A stretch of DNA of 64,000 nt from Physcomitrium patens (taxonomy: Eukaryota; Streptophyta; Bryopsida; Funariales; Funariaceae). The position numbers were made by a program, and so were the translations under genes. Within the stretch, counting starts at the first letter, position 1. Each line of letters starts with the position of its first letter. The notes under the pieces are model-generated. The model was not told where the DNA came from and did not search any database. It saw only the letters and a list, made by a program, of their open reading frames with translations. Location of the stretch: contig NC_037261.1 in NCBI RefSeq assembly GCF_000002425.4, forward strand, positions 8,980,701-9,044,700. The letters are read 5' to 3'. This document shows positions 22,221-34,511 of this stretch, piece after piece.

Positions 22221-25200
22221 GTGTGGCTCGACAGTGAAATATCGCAACAACAACCAGGTTCCTTTCTTTCCGCTCAACCTGCCCTTTGTTTTACAATCCC
22301 TTTGCTTATTGGCCCTCAAAAACTGAGAACCTTAGCATTATTATATTCAGGAGCATCTGCTTGTTTCTTAGATGAAGAATTTGCAAAGCGTCATAAGATC
22401 CCTTTAGTACAAAAATCCAAACCTGTTCACGTTGAGATCATAGATGGATGACCTTTATTGTCTGGTAGTGTCACCCATGAATCAGAACCAATAGAAGTGA
22501 CGTTTAAGGACCATAGTAGTCATATTATTTTCAATATTATTAGAACCCCATCAAATCCTGTTATTCTTGGTCTTTCCTGGTTAAAAAAACATAATCCCTC
22601 CATAGATTGGAAGTTGTGGAAGATGACCTTTCCCACAAAACCACCCAAGAGCAAGCCTAGTAGAAAACCCCGAATAGAGAAATCCTTATTTATTGGAGCA
22701 AGAGCGTTTATAAGATTGTCCAAGGGAGGCACACCATTTGTCATTTATGCGGTTCCAACTATTGGGGAGAAGATCTCGACAGCAAGTATACCGGAGCAAT
22801 ATAAGGATTTTAAAGACGTGTTTCAAAAGAAAAATACCGATATGCTACCGGAACACAGACCATATAATTGCGCCATAGACTTACAGGAAGGAGCACAATC
22901 GCCTTTTGGCCCAATCTACAATCTATCGCAGATGGAGTTCGCGGAGTTGCGGAAGTACATCGACGAGAATCTAGCCAAGAACTTCATCTGTCATTCAAAA
23001 TCGTCAGCTGGAGCACCCATCTTATTTGTGAAGAAGAAAGATGGCTCGTTGCGGATGTGCTTGGACTATCGAGGCCTCAACAAGGTAACAAAGAAGAATC
23101 GTTACATGTTACCCTTGATTTCTGATCTCTTAGAACAACTTGGACGTGCAAGGATCTTTACAAAAATTGATCTAAGGGGAGCTTACAACCTCGTACGAAT
23201 CAATGAAGGAGATAAGTGGAAGACAGCGTTCCATACAAGGTATGGCCATTTTGAGTATAATGTCATGCCCTTTGGTCTTACTAATGCTCAAACGGTCTTT
23301 AAACATATGATGAATGACATTTTCCGAGAGTACCTTGATGATTTTGTTGTCATCTATTTGGATGATATTTTGATATTCTCCAAAAATGAGGAAGAGCATG
23401 AAAAACACGTTCGTTTGGTATTGGAGAAACTACGCGAGCGAGGACTATATGTCAAGTTGGAGAAGTGTTTATTTCACTAAATAGAGATGGAGTTTCTGGA
23501 GTTCGTTGTGACTATAGAAGGCTTGAAGATGGACCCCAAGAAGGTGGAAGCAATCGTGTCCTGGGAGGTTCTGAAGACGGTTAGAGACGTACAATGCTTT
23601 CTTGGTTTTGCCAACTTCTATTGGATCTTTATCAAGAATTACTCTCAAGTTGCTGCTCCTCTCACTCGGTTGATATGCAAGGATAAGCTGGAATGGGGAC
23701 CTCTAGCGGAGAAGGCGTTTTAAAATCTAAAGACCGCATTTACTACGAATCCAATCTTGGTACATCCAGACTTTACAAAGAACTTCTATTTAGAAATTGA
23801 TGCTTTGGATTTTGCTTTGGAAGCTGTACTTTCACAAATGGAAGAAGACAAGAAGCTCCATCTGGTTGCATTCTATTCTCGAAAGTTCTCTGCTGCTGAA
23901 ATCAATTATGAGATCCATGATAAGGAACTTCTTGCTATAGTAGATTCTTTCCAAGAATGGCGTCACTTTCTTGAAGGAGCTGCACATCTAGTGACCGTAT
24001 ACACAGATCACAAGAATTTGGAGTATTTCATATCGGCTCAAGTTTTAAATCGACGTCAAGTTCGATGGAGTATGTTGCTATCTAGGTTCGTTTTTATTAT
24101 CACTTATCGACTTGGAAAGCAGCAAGGACTATCTGATGCCTTATTGAGGAGATCGTATCTTGTACCAAAGGCTGGAGAAGCAGCGTTTGATCAACAATGT
24201 ATGACATTGTTGAAGCCAGAGCAATTTCAGCTTTGTGCTACTATTATGCCAATTGATGCTGACTTCCTGAATCAAGTACGTGCCGTAACCATTGAAGATT
24301 CAATAGCCATTGATATTAAGCAGCGTGCCAATGACGACAAGTTCAAGGTGGAAGGTGATCTTTTATACTTTGAAGAGCAGTTATATATCCCAAAAGGATC
24401 AGCACAACTCCGAGTTCTTCAATCTCGCCACGATTTTCCAGGTGCGGGACATTTTGGATTCAACAAGACCTTGGAGCTTATTTCTCAAGATTTTTGGTGG
24501 CTCCAAATGTAGAAGGATGTGAAAGATTTTGTCTTCTCCTGCGACATTTGTTGAAGATTCAAGAATCCTCGGCATCGCCCTTATGAACTCCTACAGCCAT
24601 TGCCGATTCCACGTCGACAATGGTCTTCAATTTCCATTAAATCCATCACAGACTTGCCATCATCGAACTCATTTGACAACATCTTTGTCGTGGTAGATCG
24701 GCTTACAAAAATGGCAAACTTTGTCCCTTGCAAGAAGACATCATCTAGTGAAGTCACAGCAAGGCTCTTTTTCGATAATGTGTATCGATATCATGGACTA
24801 CCAGATGATATCGTTTCAGATCGAGGAACCCAGTTCGTATCAAAGTTTTGGAGATCTTTCTTTGAGATACTGAAGGTGGATATCAAGCTTTCTTCGGCTT
24901 TTCATCCTCAAACTGACGATCAAACAGAACAGGTGAACCAAGTCTTGGATCAATACTTACGATGCAACATCAACTATCAACAAGACGATTGGACCACATA
25001 TCTGCCGCTAGTCGAGTTTGCATCTAACAACACCCTCCATGCATCGACTCAATACACACCATTCTTTTTCAACTATGGGTATCATCCAAAGCTTGATTTA
25101 TTGAGTCCATCAACAAATAACAATCCAGCAGCTGAAGGATTTGCGAAACAACTATCAGAGCTTCAAAATACGTTGAAGCTTCAATTACAATCCGCTCAAG

Positions 25201-25639
25201 AATCCTACAAGGCGTCTGTAGATAGATTTCGGAATCAAGCACCTACTTATAAAATTGGAGATAAAGCATGGCTTCTTCGACGGAATATTAAGACCAAGCG
25301 ACTATGTGATAAGTTGGACTATTGGGACCATTTATCATCCAGAAGCAAATCAATTCAGTGGCGTACCGTTTGGAATTACCGGCTTCTATGAAGGTACATC
25401 CAGTCTTTCATGTTTCTTTGTTGGAGCCTTATCGAGAGTCATCTTTTTCTGGGAGAGTGCAATGTCGGCCTTCTAGTATTGAGATCGAGAACCACGAGGA
25501 ATACGAGGTTGAAAAGGTGTTGGATTCTCGGCGAAGGTGGGGCAAGTTAGAGTATCTTGTTCATTGGTACGGCTACGACATTAATGAGAGAACGTGAGAG
25601 CCAGCTGAAAATCTCACCAATGCGCCGCAAAAGATATAG
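22221..25639 (+). pseudogene. element A pol, multiple stops and a 7-bp deletion
   Basis: Same domain order as B. The first codon is GTG where B and C have ATG. The protease motif reads LLYSGAS, so the catalytic Asp is lost. RT retains [11 protein letters not shown]. Stops occur near 22449, 23478, 23721, 24510 and 24552. Most match C-to-T changes of CGA, CAA or TGG; the one near 24552 (TCA to TGA) is an exception. Near 25325 a 7-bp deletion relative to B (flanked by ATT) shifts the frame, and the chromodomain ([19 protein letters not shown]) lies in the new frame. A further TGG to TGA occurs at 25595. Confidence 0.9.
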
Positions 25640-25818
25640 GAGTTTCATCAACAACATCCTCATAAACCTAAGTCGGTTCGACAATAGCTTCTTTCTGAAG
25701 CTTGCTCACCCAAGAATATAAGAAAGAGAGAGAGCACCACCAAAATTCGTAGTTGATGTAGTTATTTTCTCCAAGATAAAATAGAATTTTTTCACTAGCC
25801 ATAGTTTGGTCATCTGAT

Positions 25819-26172
25819 ATGGATAGCCAAGAGACAGATACTATGCTAGTCAGATTATCTCAACCAACTAGTTCATGAAGGCGACCCCGAAATGAAGAAC
25901 CACCTGCACCACGACGATGACGGAGGATACCAAGTAACCGATCACTGGTGATTGTAATTGAGTCCGAGTTTGCTTACGATGGTCAACCAGAAGGCATATT
26001 TGCAGGATAATTTCACAATGAAGACACGGAAGTTCATGCTTGGTCAGAAGTTGAAGGAGTGGGCCACTACCATTGGCTTCAAGGGCCGATGAACCACTTA
26101 CCTCGTGAACAACAGTTGGAGTTCATAGCAGACGTTATGCGACAGATCTTCATTTTCTTGCGTTGGTACTGA
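25819..26172 (+). pseudogene. element A accessory ORF relic
   Basis: Same position and same 118-codon length as in B, starting MDSQETDTMLVRLSQP and ending LRWY. Three in-frame stops (TGA, TGA, TAA) replace two Arg-type codons and a Gln. No indels are present, so the reading frame is otherwise kept, including GVGHYHWLQGPMNHLPREQ. Confidence 0.85.
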
Positions 26173-26222
26173 TTGACAATAACATTGCTTCTCAGAGACC
26201 TCGAAGCTAAAGGAGGGGGTGA

Positions 26223-26542
26223 TGTTAGGGACATAGTCCTTAGAACCTTCTAGAGAGAAGTTTCTAGAACCTTCTAGAGATAAGTTTCTAGAACCTTCTA
26301 GAAGCAAGTCTCTGGAACCTTCTAAAAGCTTCCTAGTTGGTAGAAGTTGCTTGAGAAGCTTCCTAAATAGGAGTATATATTGGAATCGAGGCTGAAGAGT
26401 TCTTCAGTCTCGACAACACATCTCTTGGAGCTCTAGTTCACCTCTCTGGTGTTGTTCTTGTATTCATCTGATTAATCTAGTTCTTGCCAGTTCTTCTTGA
26501 ACTTCTTGGTAGATATCAAGTCTGTATTCTTTGTCCGTGACA
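26223..26542 (+). repeat. element A 3' LTR (320 bp)
   Basis: TGTTAGGGACAT to CCGTGACA, with a single copy of the U3 segment that is doubled in the 5' LTR. It is followed by the TAGAG target duplication. Confidence 0.92.
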
Positions 26543-26547
26543 TAGAG

Positions 26548-26862
26548 CTCTAAGAGATGTGTTGTCGAGACTCAAGAACTTTTCAGCCTCGATTCCAATA
26601 TATATTCATATTTAGGAAGCTTCTCAAGCAACTTCTACCAACTAAGAAGCTTCTAGAAGGTTCCAGAGATTTGCTTCTAGAAGATTCTAGAAACTTATCT
26701 CTAGAAGGTTCTAAGGACTATGTTCCTAACATCTTCTACCAACTAGGAAGCTTCTCAAGCAATTTCCATCAATTAAGAAGCTTCTAGAAGGTTCTAGAGA
26801 CTTGCTTCTAGAAGGTTCGAGAAACTTGTTTCTAGAAGGTTCTAAAGACTATGTCCCTAACA
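26548..26862 (-). repeat. element C 3' LTR, remaining 315 bp
   Basis: Continuation of the C LTR after the TAGAG duplicate of element A. It contains the internal duplication of the LTR start (..TTCCTAACATC.. and ..GTCCCTAACA) and several TTCTAGAA units. Confidence 0.88.
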
Positions 26863-26912
26863 TCACCTCCTCTTTTAGCTTCGAGGTCTCTGAGAAGCAA
26901 TGTTGTTGTTAA

Positions 26913-27266
26913 TCAGTACCAACGCAAGAAAATGAAGATCTGTCACATAATGTCTACTATGAACTCCAACTATTGTTTACAAGGCAAGTGGTTTATCTGC
27001 CCTTGAAGCCAACGGTACTGACCTACGCCTTTGACTTCTGACCAAGCATGAACTTCCGTGTCCTCATTGTGAAATTGTCCTGCAAACACGCCTTCTGGTT
27101 GACCATCGTAAGTAGGCTTGAGCTTAAATACAATCACCAATGATCGGTTACTCAGTATCCTCCATCATCATCACGGTATAGGTAATTCTTTATCTCCTAA
27201 TCACCTTCGTGAGCTAGTTGGTTGAGATAATCTGACTGGCATAGTATCTATCTCTTGGCTATCCAT
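26913..27266 (-). pseudogene. element C accessory ORF relic
   Basis: 354 nt without indels, from MDSQEIDTMPVRLSQPTS to LRWY, with several in-frame stops (a cluster of TGA near the Arg-rich part, a TAG after the NHLP.KQ block, and a TGA near the end). It shares YDGQPEGVFAGQFHNEDTEV with B. Confidence 0.82.
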
Positions 27267-27445
27267 ATCAGAAGACCAAACTATGGCTATTGAAAAAAAT
27301 CTACTTTATCTTGGAGAAAATAACTACATTTACTACGAATTTTGGTGGTGCTCTCTCCCTTTCTTATATTTTTGGGTGAGCAAGCTTCAGAAAGAAGTTA
27401 TCGTCGAACTGGCTTAGGTTTATGAGGATGTTGTCGATGAAACTC

Positions 27446-30400
27446 CTATACCTTTTGCAGCGCATTGGCGAGATTTTCAGCTGGCTCCCACTTTCGTTCA
27501 TTAATGCCGTAGCCGCATCAATGAACAAGATACTCCAACTTGCCCCACCTTTGCCGTGAATCCAACACCTTTTCAACCTCATATTTCTCATGGTTCTCGA
27601 TCTCAATACTAGGTGGCCGATATTGCACTCTTCCAAAAAAAGACGACTCTCGATAAGGCTCCAACAAAGAAACATGAAAGACTGGATGTACCTTCATAGA
27701 AGCCGATAATTCAAAACGGTACGCCACTGAATTGATTTGCTTCTGGATGATAAATGGTCCCAACCTTCTATAGTACAACTTATCACATGGTCGCTTAGTC
27801 TTGATATTCTGTCCAAGAAGCCATGCTTTATCTCCAATTTTGAAAGTAGGTGCTTGATTCCGAAATCTATCTACAGACACCTTATAGGATTCTAGAGCGG
27901 ATTATAATTGAAGCTTCAATGTATTTTGAAGCTCTGATAGTTGTTTCGCAAATCCTTCAGCTGCTGGATTGTTATTTGTTGACGGACTCAATAAATCAAG
28001 CTTTGGATGATACCCATAGTTGAAAAAGAATGGTGTGTATTGAGTCGATGCATGGAGGGTGTTGTTATATGCAAACTTGGCTAGCGACAGATATGTGGTC
28101 CAATCGTCTTGCTGATAATTGATGCTGCATCGTAAGTATTGTTCCAAGACTTTGTTCACCCGTTCCGTTTGGCCGTCAGTTTGAGGATGAAAAGTCGACG
28201 AAAGCTTAATATCCACCTTTAGTATCTCAAAGAAAGATCTCCAAAACTTTAATACGAACTGGATTCCTTGATTTGATACAATATCATCTGGTAGTCCATG
28301 ATATCGATATCCATTATCGAGAAAGAACCTTGCTGTCACTTCACTGGACGATGTTTTCTTGCAAGGGACAAAATGTGCCATCTTTGTAAGCCGATCTACC
28401 ATGATAAAGATGTTGTCAAATGAGTTCGATGATGGCAGGTCCATGATGAAGTCCATAGAAACTGAAGACCATGGTCGACGTGGAATCCACAATAGCTATA
28501 AGAGTCCATAAGGGCGATGCTGAGGATTCTTGGATCTTGAAGAGATGTCGCCGGAGAGGACAAAATCTTTCACATCTTTCCACATTTGGGGCCACCAAAA
28601 ATCTCGAGAAATAAGCTCCAAGGTCTTGTTGAATCCAAAATGTCCTGCAGCTGGAAAATCGTGGCGAGATTGAAGAACTCGGAGTTGTGCTAGTCCTTTT
28701 GGGATATACAACCGCTCCTCAAAGTATAAAAGATCTCCCTCCACCTTGAACTTGTCGTCATTGGCATGCTGCTTAATATCAATGGCTATTGAATCTTCAA
28801 TGGTCACGACACATACCTAATTCAAGAAGTCAGCATCAATTGGCATAATAGTAGCACAAAGCTGAAATTGCTCTGGCTTCAACAATGTCATACATTGTTG
28901 ATCAAACGCTGCTTCTCCAGCCTTTGGTACAAGATACGATCTCCTCGATAAGGCATCAGATAGTCCTTACTGCTTTCTAGATCGATAAGTGATAACAAAA
29001 TCGAACCTAAATAGCAACATACTCTATCGACCTTGACGTCAATTTGAAACTCGAGCCGACATGAAATACTCCAAATTCTTATGATCTGTGCATACGATCA
29101 CTGGGTGTACAGCTCCTTCAAGAAAGTGACGCCATTCTTGAAAAGAATCCACTATAGCAAGAAGTTCCTTATCATGGATCTCATAATTGATTTCAGCAGC
29201 AGAGAACTTTCGAGAATAGAATGCAACCGGATGGAGCTTCTTGTCTTCTCCTATTTGTGAAAGTACAACTCCCAAAGCAAAATCCAAAGCATCAGTTTCT
29301 AAATAAAAGGCCTTTGTAAAGTCTGGATGTACCAAGATTGGAGTTGTAGTAAATGCGATTTTTAGGTCTTGAAATGCCTTCTCCGCTAGAGGTCCCCATT
29401 CCAGCTTATCCTTGCATGTCAACCGAGTGAAAGGAGCAGCAACTTGAGAGTAATTCTTGATGAAGATCCGATAAAAGTTGGCAAAACCAAGAAAGCATTA
29501 TACGTCTCTAACCGTCTTCGGAACCTCCCAGGACACGATTGCTTCCACCTTCTTGGAGTCCATCTTTAAGCCTTCCGTAGTCTCAACGAACCCCAAAAAC
29601 TCCATCTCTATTTGGTGAAATAAACACTTCTCCAACTTGGCATATAGTCCTTGCTCGCGTAGTTTCTCCAAGACCAAATGAACATGCTTTTCATGCTCTT
29701 CTTCATTTTTGGAGAATATCAAAATATCATCCAAATAGATGACAACAAAATCATCAAGGTGCTCTCGGAAAATGTCATTCATCATATGTTGAAAGACCGC
29801 TGGAACATTGGTAAGACCAAAGGACATGACATTATACTCAAAATGGCCATACCTTGTACGGAACGTTGTCTTCCACTCATCTCCTTCATTGATTCGTACG
29901 AGGTTGTAAGCTCCCCTTAGATCAATTTTTGTAAAGATCCTTATACGTCCAAGTTGTTCTAAGAGACCAGAAATCAAGGGTAACATGTAACGATTCTTCT
30001 TTGTTACCTTGTTGAGGCCTCGATAGTCCATGCACATCCGCAACGAGCCATCTTTCTTCTTCACAAATAAGATGGGTGCTCCAGCTGACAATTTTGAATG
30101 ACGGATGAAGTTCTTGGCTAGATTTTCATCGATGTACTTCCGTAACTCTACGAACTCTGTCTGCGATAGATTGTAGATTGAGCCAAAAGGCGGTTGTGCT
30201 CCTTCTTGCAAGTCTATGGTGCAATCATATGGTTAATGTTCCAGTAGCATGTCGGCATTCTTCTTTTGAAACACGTCTTTAAAATCCTTATATTGCTCAG
30301 GTACACTTGCTGTTGAGATCTTCTCCCCGATAGCTGGAGCCGCATAAATGACAAACGATGTGCCTTCCTCAGACGATCTTATAAACGCTCTTGCTCCAAT

Positions 30401-30871
30401 GAATAAGGATTTCTCTATTCGGGGTTTTCTACTAGGCTTGCTCTTGGGTGGTTTTGTGGGAAAGGTCATCTTTCGCAACCTCCAATCTATGGATGGGTTA
30501 TGCTTTTTTAACTAGGAAAGACCAAGAATAACAGGATTTGATGGAGTTCCAATAATATTGAAAATAATATGACTATTATGGTTCTTAAACATCACTTTTG
30601 TAGGTTCTGATTCGTGGGTGATACTACTAGACAATAAAGATTGTCCATCTATGACCTCAACGTGAACAGATTTGGATTTTTGTACTAAAGGGATCTTATG
30701 ATGCTTCATAAATTCTTCATCTAAGAAACAAGCAGATGCTCCTGAATCTAATAATACTAAGGTTCTCAGTTTTTGAGGGCCAATAAGCAAAGGGATTGTA
30801 AAGCAAAGGGCAGGTTGAGCGAAAAGAAAGGAACCTGGTTGTTGTTGCGATATTTCATTGTCCAGCCACAT
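27446..30871 (-). pseudogene. element C pol, many in-frame stops
   Basis: One continuous frame from ATG at 30871 (MWLDNEISQQQPG) to the family's TAG at 27446, with no net frameshift. Protease [20 protein letters not shown], RNase H and integrase blocks are all visible. Stops near 30512, 30233, 29498, 29039, 28496, 27902 and 27518 correspond to Trp, Arg or Gln codons in sister copies. That fits transitions in methylated DNA. Confidence 0.9.
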
Positions 30872-30876
30872 GGTTC

Positions 30877-31902
30877 CTATTGTGGCTGGGCATCCTTGTT
30901 TTTTTGAACAAACGCACCCCTAGTCTTGACAATACGTCGATTTTGCTTCTTGGGACAATTTTCAACTTTGTGGCCTTCTTCACTGCAATACAAGCATAGA
31001 CCTTCCTCCATACGCTGCTTTCTTTCTTCTAAAGTAAGGGATTTGACACGTACCGCATCAATTTGCATGTCTTCTACCTCTGAATGTGAATTCACACTAC
31101 TTGCTGACATAGTTGCGACGTGACAAATCGTATGTTGTCTTGAACATTGGTTTTGGTTACGTTGGAATAGGTGATTATCGTACTTCACAGCTTGGCTAAT
31201 AGCTTCATTGAGCGTTTGCGGATCAGGAAGAGTTAACAGCAAATCCTTCACATCGTCCCTTAAATCCCAATAGAATTGACTCATCAACGCTTCTTCGTCC
31301 CAATTGATGTCGCATGCTAATTGCCTAAAATTCGATGCATAGACTGATGTAGAGCGCATCCCTTATCGTAGTGACCGGGTTTTTGTTGTAACCCATCGAA
31401 CCTTATTGTGTTCACCAAATGCTTCCACAAACGCTTCCAAAAAGGTTTCAAAGTTCTTTAGTATGGACGATCGTTTCTCAAACAAAGAAGCAAACCTTGA
31501 TAGAGCTTGCCCTGTAAGTAAGGTTCTAATAAGCCCAACACGTGACTCCTCCGTTGGATAGCGTTCGGGCTGTAAAACTGTTATCATCCTGATTTAGTTG
31601 ACAAATCCTTGAAACTTGGAACGCGTACCATCGAACTTGTTTGGAAGGCTAACTCGGGGCTTCTTATGTTGTAGAACCAGCGGTGCTTGTCAAACCTGAG
31701 GCAAAGTTGCTTCTTCAAGTGCAGAAGTTTGAGGTTGGTGCAACCTAAATTGTACCATCCCAGATGCTCCATCATTATGAAGCCTTGCCATGACTCCTTC
31801 AATCTCTGCAGTTCTTTGCGATAATGTAGCAAGGGCATTCATGATAGCATCCAACTTGGACTTCGAACTTTCCATCATACTAATGTCTTGGCCTCCGACC
31901 AT
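30877..31902 (-). pseudogene. element C gag, stops
   Basis: Starts MVGGQDISMMESSKSKLDAI. Stops occur where sister copies have CGA (near 31690), CAA (near 31588) and CAA (near 31363). The zinc knuckle CLYCSEEGHKVENC is intact. It ends in TAG, five bases before the pol ATG. Confidence 0.88.
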
Positions 31903-32182
31903 TCTAAGAGAAGGACAGAAATGACTCTACAAGAAGACAATATTGGTTTAGAGGAGGGTACTCCACAACCTCTAAAATGCCTTAAGAGCTTCAAAAAAAG
32001 GGGTAATCCACTCTCTCCAAGAAGAATAAGACTCTAATATTGTAACAAAAGAAGTATCAGTTTAGAAGAGGGTACTCCGCAACCTCTAAAATGCTAGTAC
32101 ACTTCCAAGCAGAGGGGTAATCCACACTCTAACGAGGAAGAAACTAGCTCTGATATTTGATGTGAGTGAAGTCTCGACAAAC

Positions 32183-32609
32183 TGTCAAGGACACAGAAAT
32201 ACAGACTCGAGATCTAACAAGAAGTTCAAGAAGAACTGACAAGAATTAGATTAATCAGATGAATACAAGAACAACACCAGAGAGGTGAGCTAGAGCTCCA
32301 AGAGATGTGTTGTCGAGACTGAAGAACTCTTCAACCTCGATTCCAATATATACTCCTATTTAGGAAGCTTCTCAAGCAACTTCTACCAACTAGGAAGCTT
32401 CTAGAAGGTTCCAAAACTTGCTTCTAGAAGGTTCTAGAAACTTATTTCTAGAAAGTTCTAAGGACTATGTCCCTAACATCTTCTACCAACTAGGAAGCTT
32501 CTCAAGCAATTTCCATCAACTAAGAAGCTTCTAGAAGGTTCCAGAGACTTGCTTCTAGAAGGTTCTAGAAACTTGTCTCTAGAAGGTTCTAAGGACTATG
32601 TCCCTAACA
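32183..32609 (-). repeat. element C 5' LTR (427 bp)
   Basis: In element orientation it runs from TGTTAGGGACAT at 32609 to CCTTGACA at 32183. It includes the duplicated U3 segment, a TATA-like stretch near 32344-32352, and the predicted RNA start near 32320. Confidence 0.9.
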
Positions 32610-32831
32610 TCATGTCCAATTTGATCTCCCTATAAAATTAAAATCAATAGATTAGTATGATCATATTCATAACTATTCTATAATAATTAAAACCATTACA
32701 GATCACAAAAGCCTAATTTATAGATATTTTTGTAGGCATTCTTAGATAAATATATGATTATCATATATTTCTAATGTTAAATTACTTCAAAGATATAATT
32801 ACAAAGAAAAAATAGAATGAAATAAGGATAA

Positions 32832-33142
32832 AAATTGAAGGTGGTGATATTAGTGAGTTGATTGTAGCTGATGCAAGATATATTGGTGATAAGAACTTAC
32901 TTATGACTTAGCCTAGAATCCAACTTTCTAGACTATATGATGAATTTAAGTTTAAGCACTCATTAATATATATAGTAGTTGAGAATTTATTTAGAATTTT
33001 GAAAGAAATATGGAAGACTTTGAAAAATCCTATCACAAAACTTAATTTTAAAAGAATTCCTAGCTTGATCTTAACCTATTGTTTGCTTCATAATACTATC
33101 ATTGACAAAAATGATCTCATTAATGAGTCTATTATTCTTTGA
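32832..33142 (+). pseudogene. HARBI1-like (DDE_Tnp_4) transposase C-terminus of the Harbinger element
   Basis: A degenerate frame reads ADARYIGDKNLL, then a stop, then LYDEFKFKHSLIYIVVENLF, RILKEIWKTLKNP, and IPSLILTYCLLHNTIIDKND. This corresponds to the D-x(n)-E part of Harbinger nucleases (GDxxY.., FNxxHS..R.VVERAFG.LK.RW, LHN). The Glu of VVEN is kept. The N-terminal half on the other side of the nested elements could not be recognised. Confidence 0.72.
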
Positions 33143-33221
33143 AGACACAATGACTTGAGATATAGACAATAAGTAATAAGAAATGTATTCCAAAGTAATA
33201 GTGAATAGCTGCAAATGGCAA

Positions 33222-33319
33222 TTGCAAGACATTTGTATCAATTAAAATCAATGTGCTTCAATAAATAAAATTGCAAGACATTTGTATCAATTAAAATCAA
33301 TGTGCTTCAATAAATAAAA
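33222..33319. repeat. 49-bp tandem duplication (two copies)
   Basis: The unit beginning TTGCAAGACATTTGTATC is present twice, head to tail and identical, between the Harbinger transposase relic and the right inverted repeat. Confidence 0.92.
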
Positions 33320-33345
33320 TTTGTGAGGGCCTAACATTACTTGAG

Positions 33346-33780
33346 GTTCAAACTTTATTTTTTAAATTAATCCTTGGACTTACACAAATATTTTTTTGCA
33401 TCCTCAATTATGATCATGCTTTTCATTATTAAATTTTATTTTCAAAATGGTATCTTAATTAAAAATTGGATAATTTTTACAAAAATTACATGCAAAAAAA
33501 GTTTTCAAAACTTCATCCATAACTATTTATAAAAATTATATTTAAGGAATACAAAATACAAAATATAAAATATAAATGTGGTATAATATGTAAATTATAT
33601 AGATGAGGAGGGTAAAAAAAATCCTCTCCATAAATATTGAGTGCAAGTACATCCCGAATCATGAAATTCTTCACTCCCTTACACATAGAAATACAAATTT
33701 TGAAATTGGGAGGACTTTGCCTTCAAGGATCATTGCATGCAGGCAAAGTCCAAGAATAACATTGCCGCTGGGGGAGGTCC
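33346..33780 (-). repeat. right terminal inverted repeat of Harbinger element
   Basis: This is the inverse partner of the left repeat at 11388-11857 and ends just before TTA. A short open frame inside it at 33603-33794 is repeat sequence, not a gene. Confidence 0.85.
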
Positions 33781-33783
33781 TTA

Positions 33784-34511
33784 CTTATCACTAACTAACT
33801 AGATGATGTAATGCCGGTTGTGTTTTGTTTGTGCTAACTAATTATTCAGATCACATTGAGACTTGAGAAGTTTTTCATAGAATTTCCATCTGTCGAGATT
33901 GACAATACGATCCGGGAGTTTATGTTTCCACAAGAGTAGTCTACAGAGTAGAACTGTGTGCACTGTGAATTTCGGGTCTTGAATTTGAGAAGAATAGCAG
34001 AGATATGTCTCAATTTTAAAAAAGAAATACATTGACAGTGCGAGGAAGACAGGTAGAAGGATTAGAACAGTGAGTTTAACAAATTTGCTGCAATGTCGAA
34101 GGGGTTATCAGTAAAAGAAAACTCTTCAATGAGACGGTGTCTTCACTTTGTGTAGATCGTACCCCGCCTCGATCAGCGCAGAGTAGATCTGAGGATATTC
34201 TACTATCAAGCGTTACAACCTTAGTGTGGAATACTGTACTTTATCTCACACCCAATCAAATAACATGGAATTTAAGAAATCAGAATTCAGTAAACCTTTG
34301 ACTAAAATATATATGAACCATTCCATTTCATGAATTTTCACGGACACGAGCGATGAACGAAGCAGTCCTTTATTCTTGGACTTTGCCTGTGTACAATTGC
34401 ACCTTTTTGATTAAGAGAATCAAGTTTATCTTTACACTCATAAGGGCAACAGAATGTACAAGTTTTACACGTGTCTGAATTCAATATCAGACTGAACAAG
34501 ATGAATACAGT
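33784..34511. other. intergenic, right flank of Harbinger and 3' region of SRPBCC gene
   Basis: Holds the probable 3' UTR of the minus-strand SRPBCC gene. No other gene is seen. Confidence 0.55.

Larger units (their letters stand above)
14195..26542 (+). mobile_element. Ty3/gypsy chromovirus A (forward, interrupted by element B)
   Basis: Inserted into the 3' LTR of element C with TAGAG duplications at 14190-14194 and 26543-26547. The order is 5' LTR, gag (split by B), pol, accessory ORF relic, 3' LTR. Its 5' LTR (421 bp) is longer than the 3' LTR (320 bp) because of a tandem duplication. Several stops, a lost protease Asp and a 7-bp deletion in pol make it defective. Confidence 0.93.
14083..32609 (-). 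mobile_element. Ty3/gypsy chromovirus C (reverse, interrupted by elements A and B)
   Basis: LTR retrotransposon inserted in Harbinger, flanked by TCATG at 14078-14082 and 32610-32614. The order read on the minus strand is 5' LTR (32183-32609), gag, pol with chromodomain, accessory ORF, and 3' LTR. The 3' LTR is split by element A into 26548-26862 and 14083-14194. Both LTRs total 427 bp but differ at many positions. gag and pol each keep one frame with many in-frame stops. It is the oldest of the three nested retroelements. Confidence 0.92.
11388..33780 (+). mobile_element. PIF/Harbinger DNA transposon carrying three nested gypsy elements
   Basis: The ends begin GGGCCTCATCCC on the left and, in inverted orientation, GGACCTCCCCCA on the right. 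They are flanked by TTA at 11385-11387 and 33781-33783, the 3-bp TWA target duplication typical of PIF/Harbinger. Long inverted repeats continue inward. A degenerate HARBI1-like transposase C-terminus is present at about 32.83-33.14 kb. Without the nested retroelement C (14083-32609) and one TCATG copy, the element would be about 3.9 kb. It is non-autonomous now because its transposase is broken. Confidence 0.82.

Noticed and set aside
33603-33794. short ORF at the right end of the Harbinger element
   Set aside because: It lies inside the long inverted repeat and matches the left repeat in inverse; repeat sequence, not a gene.
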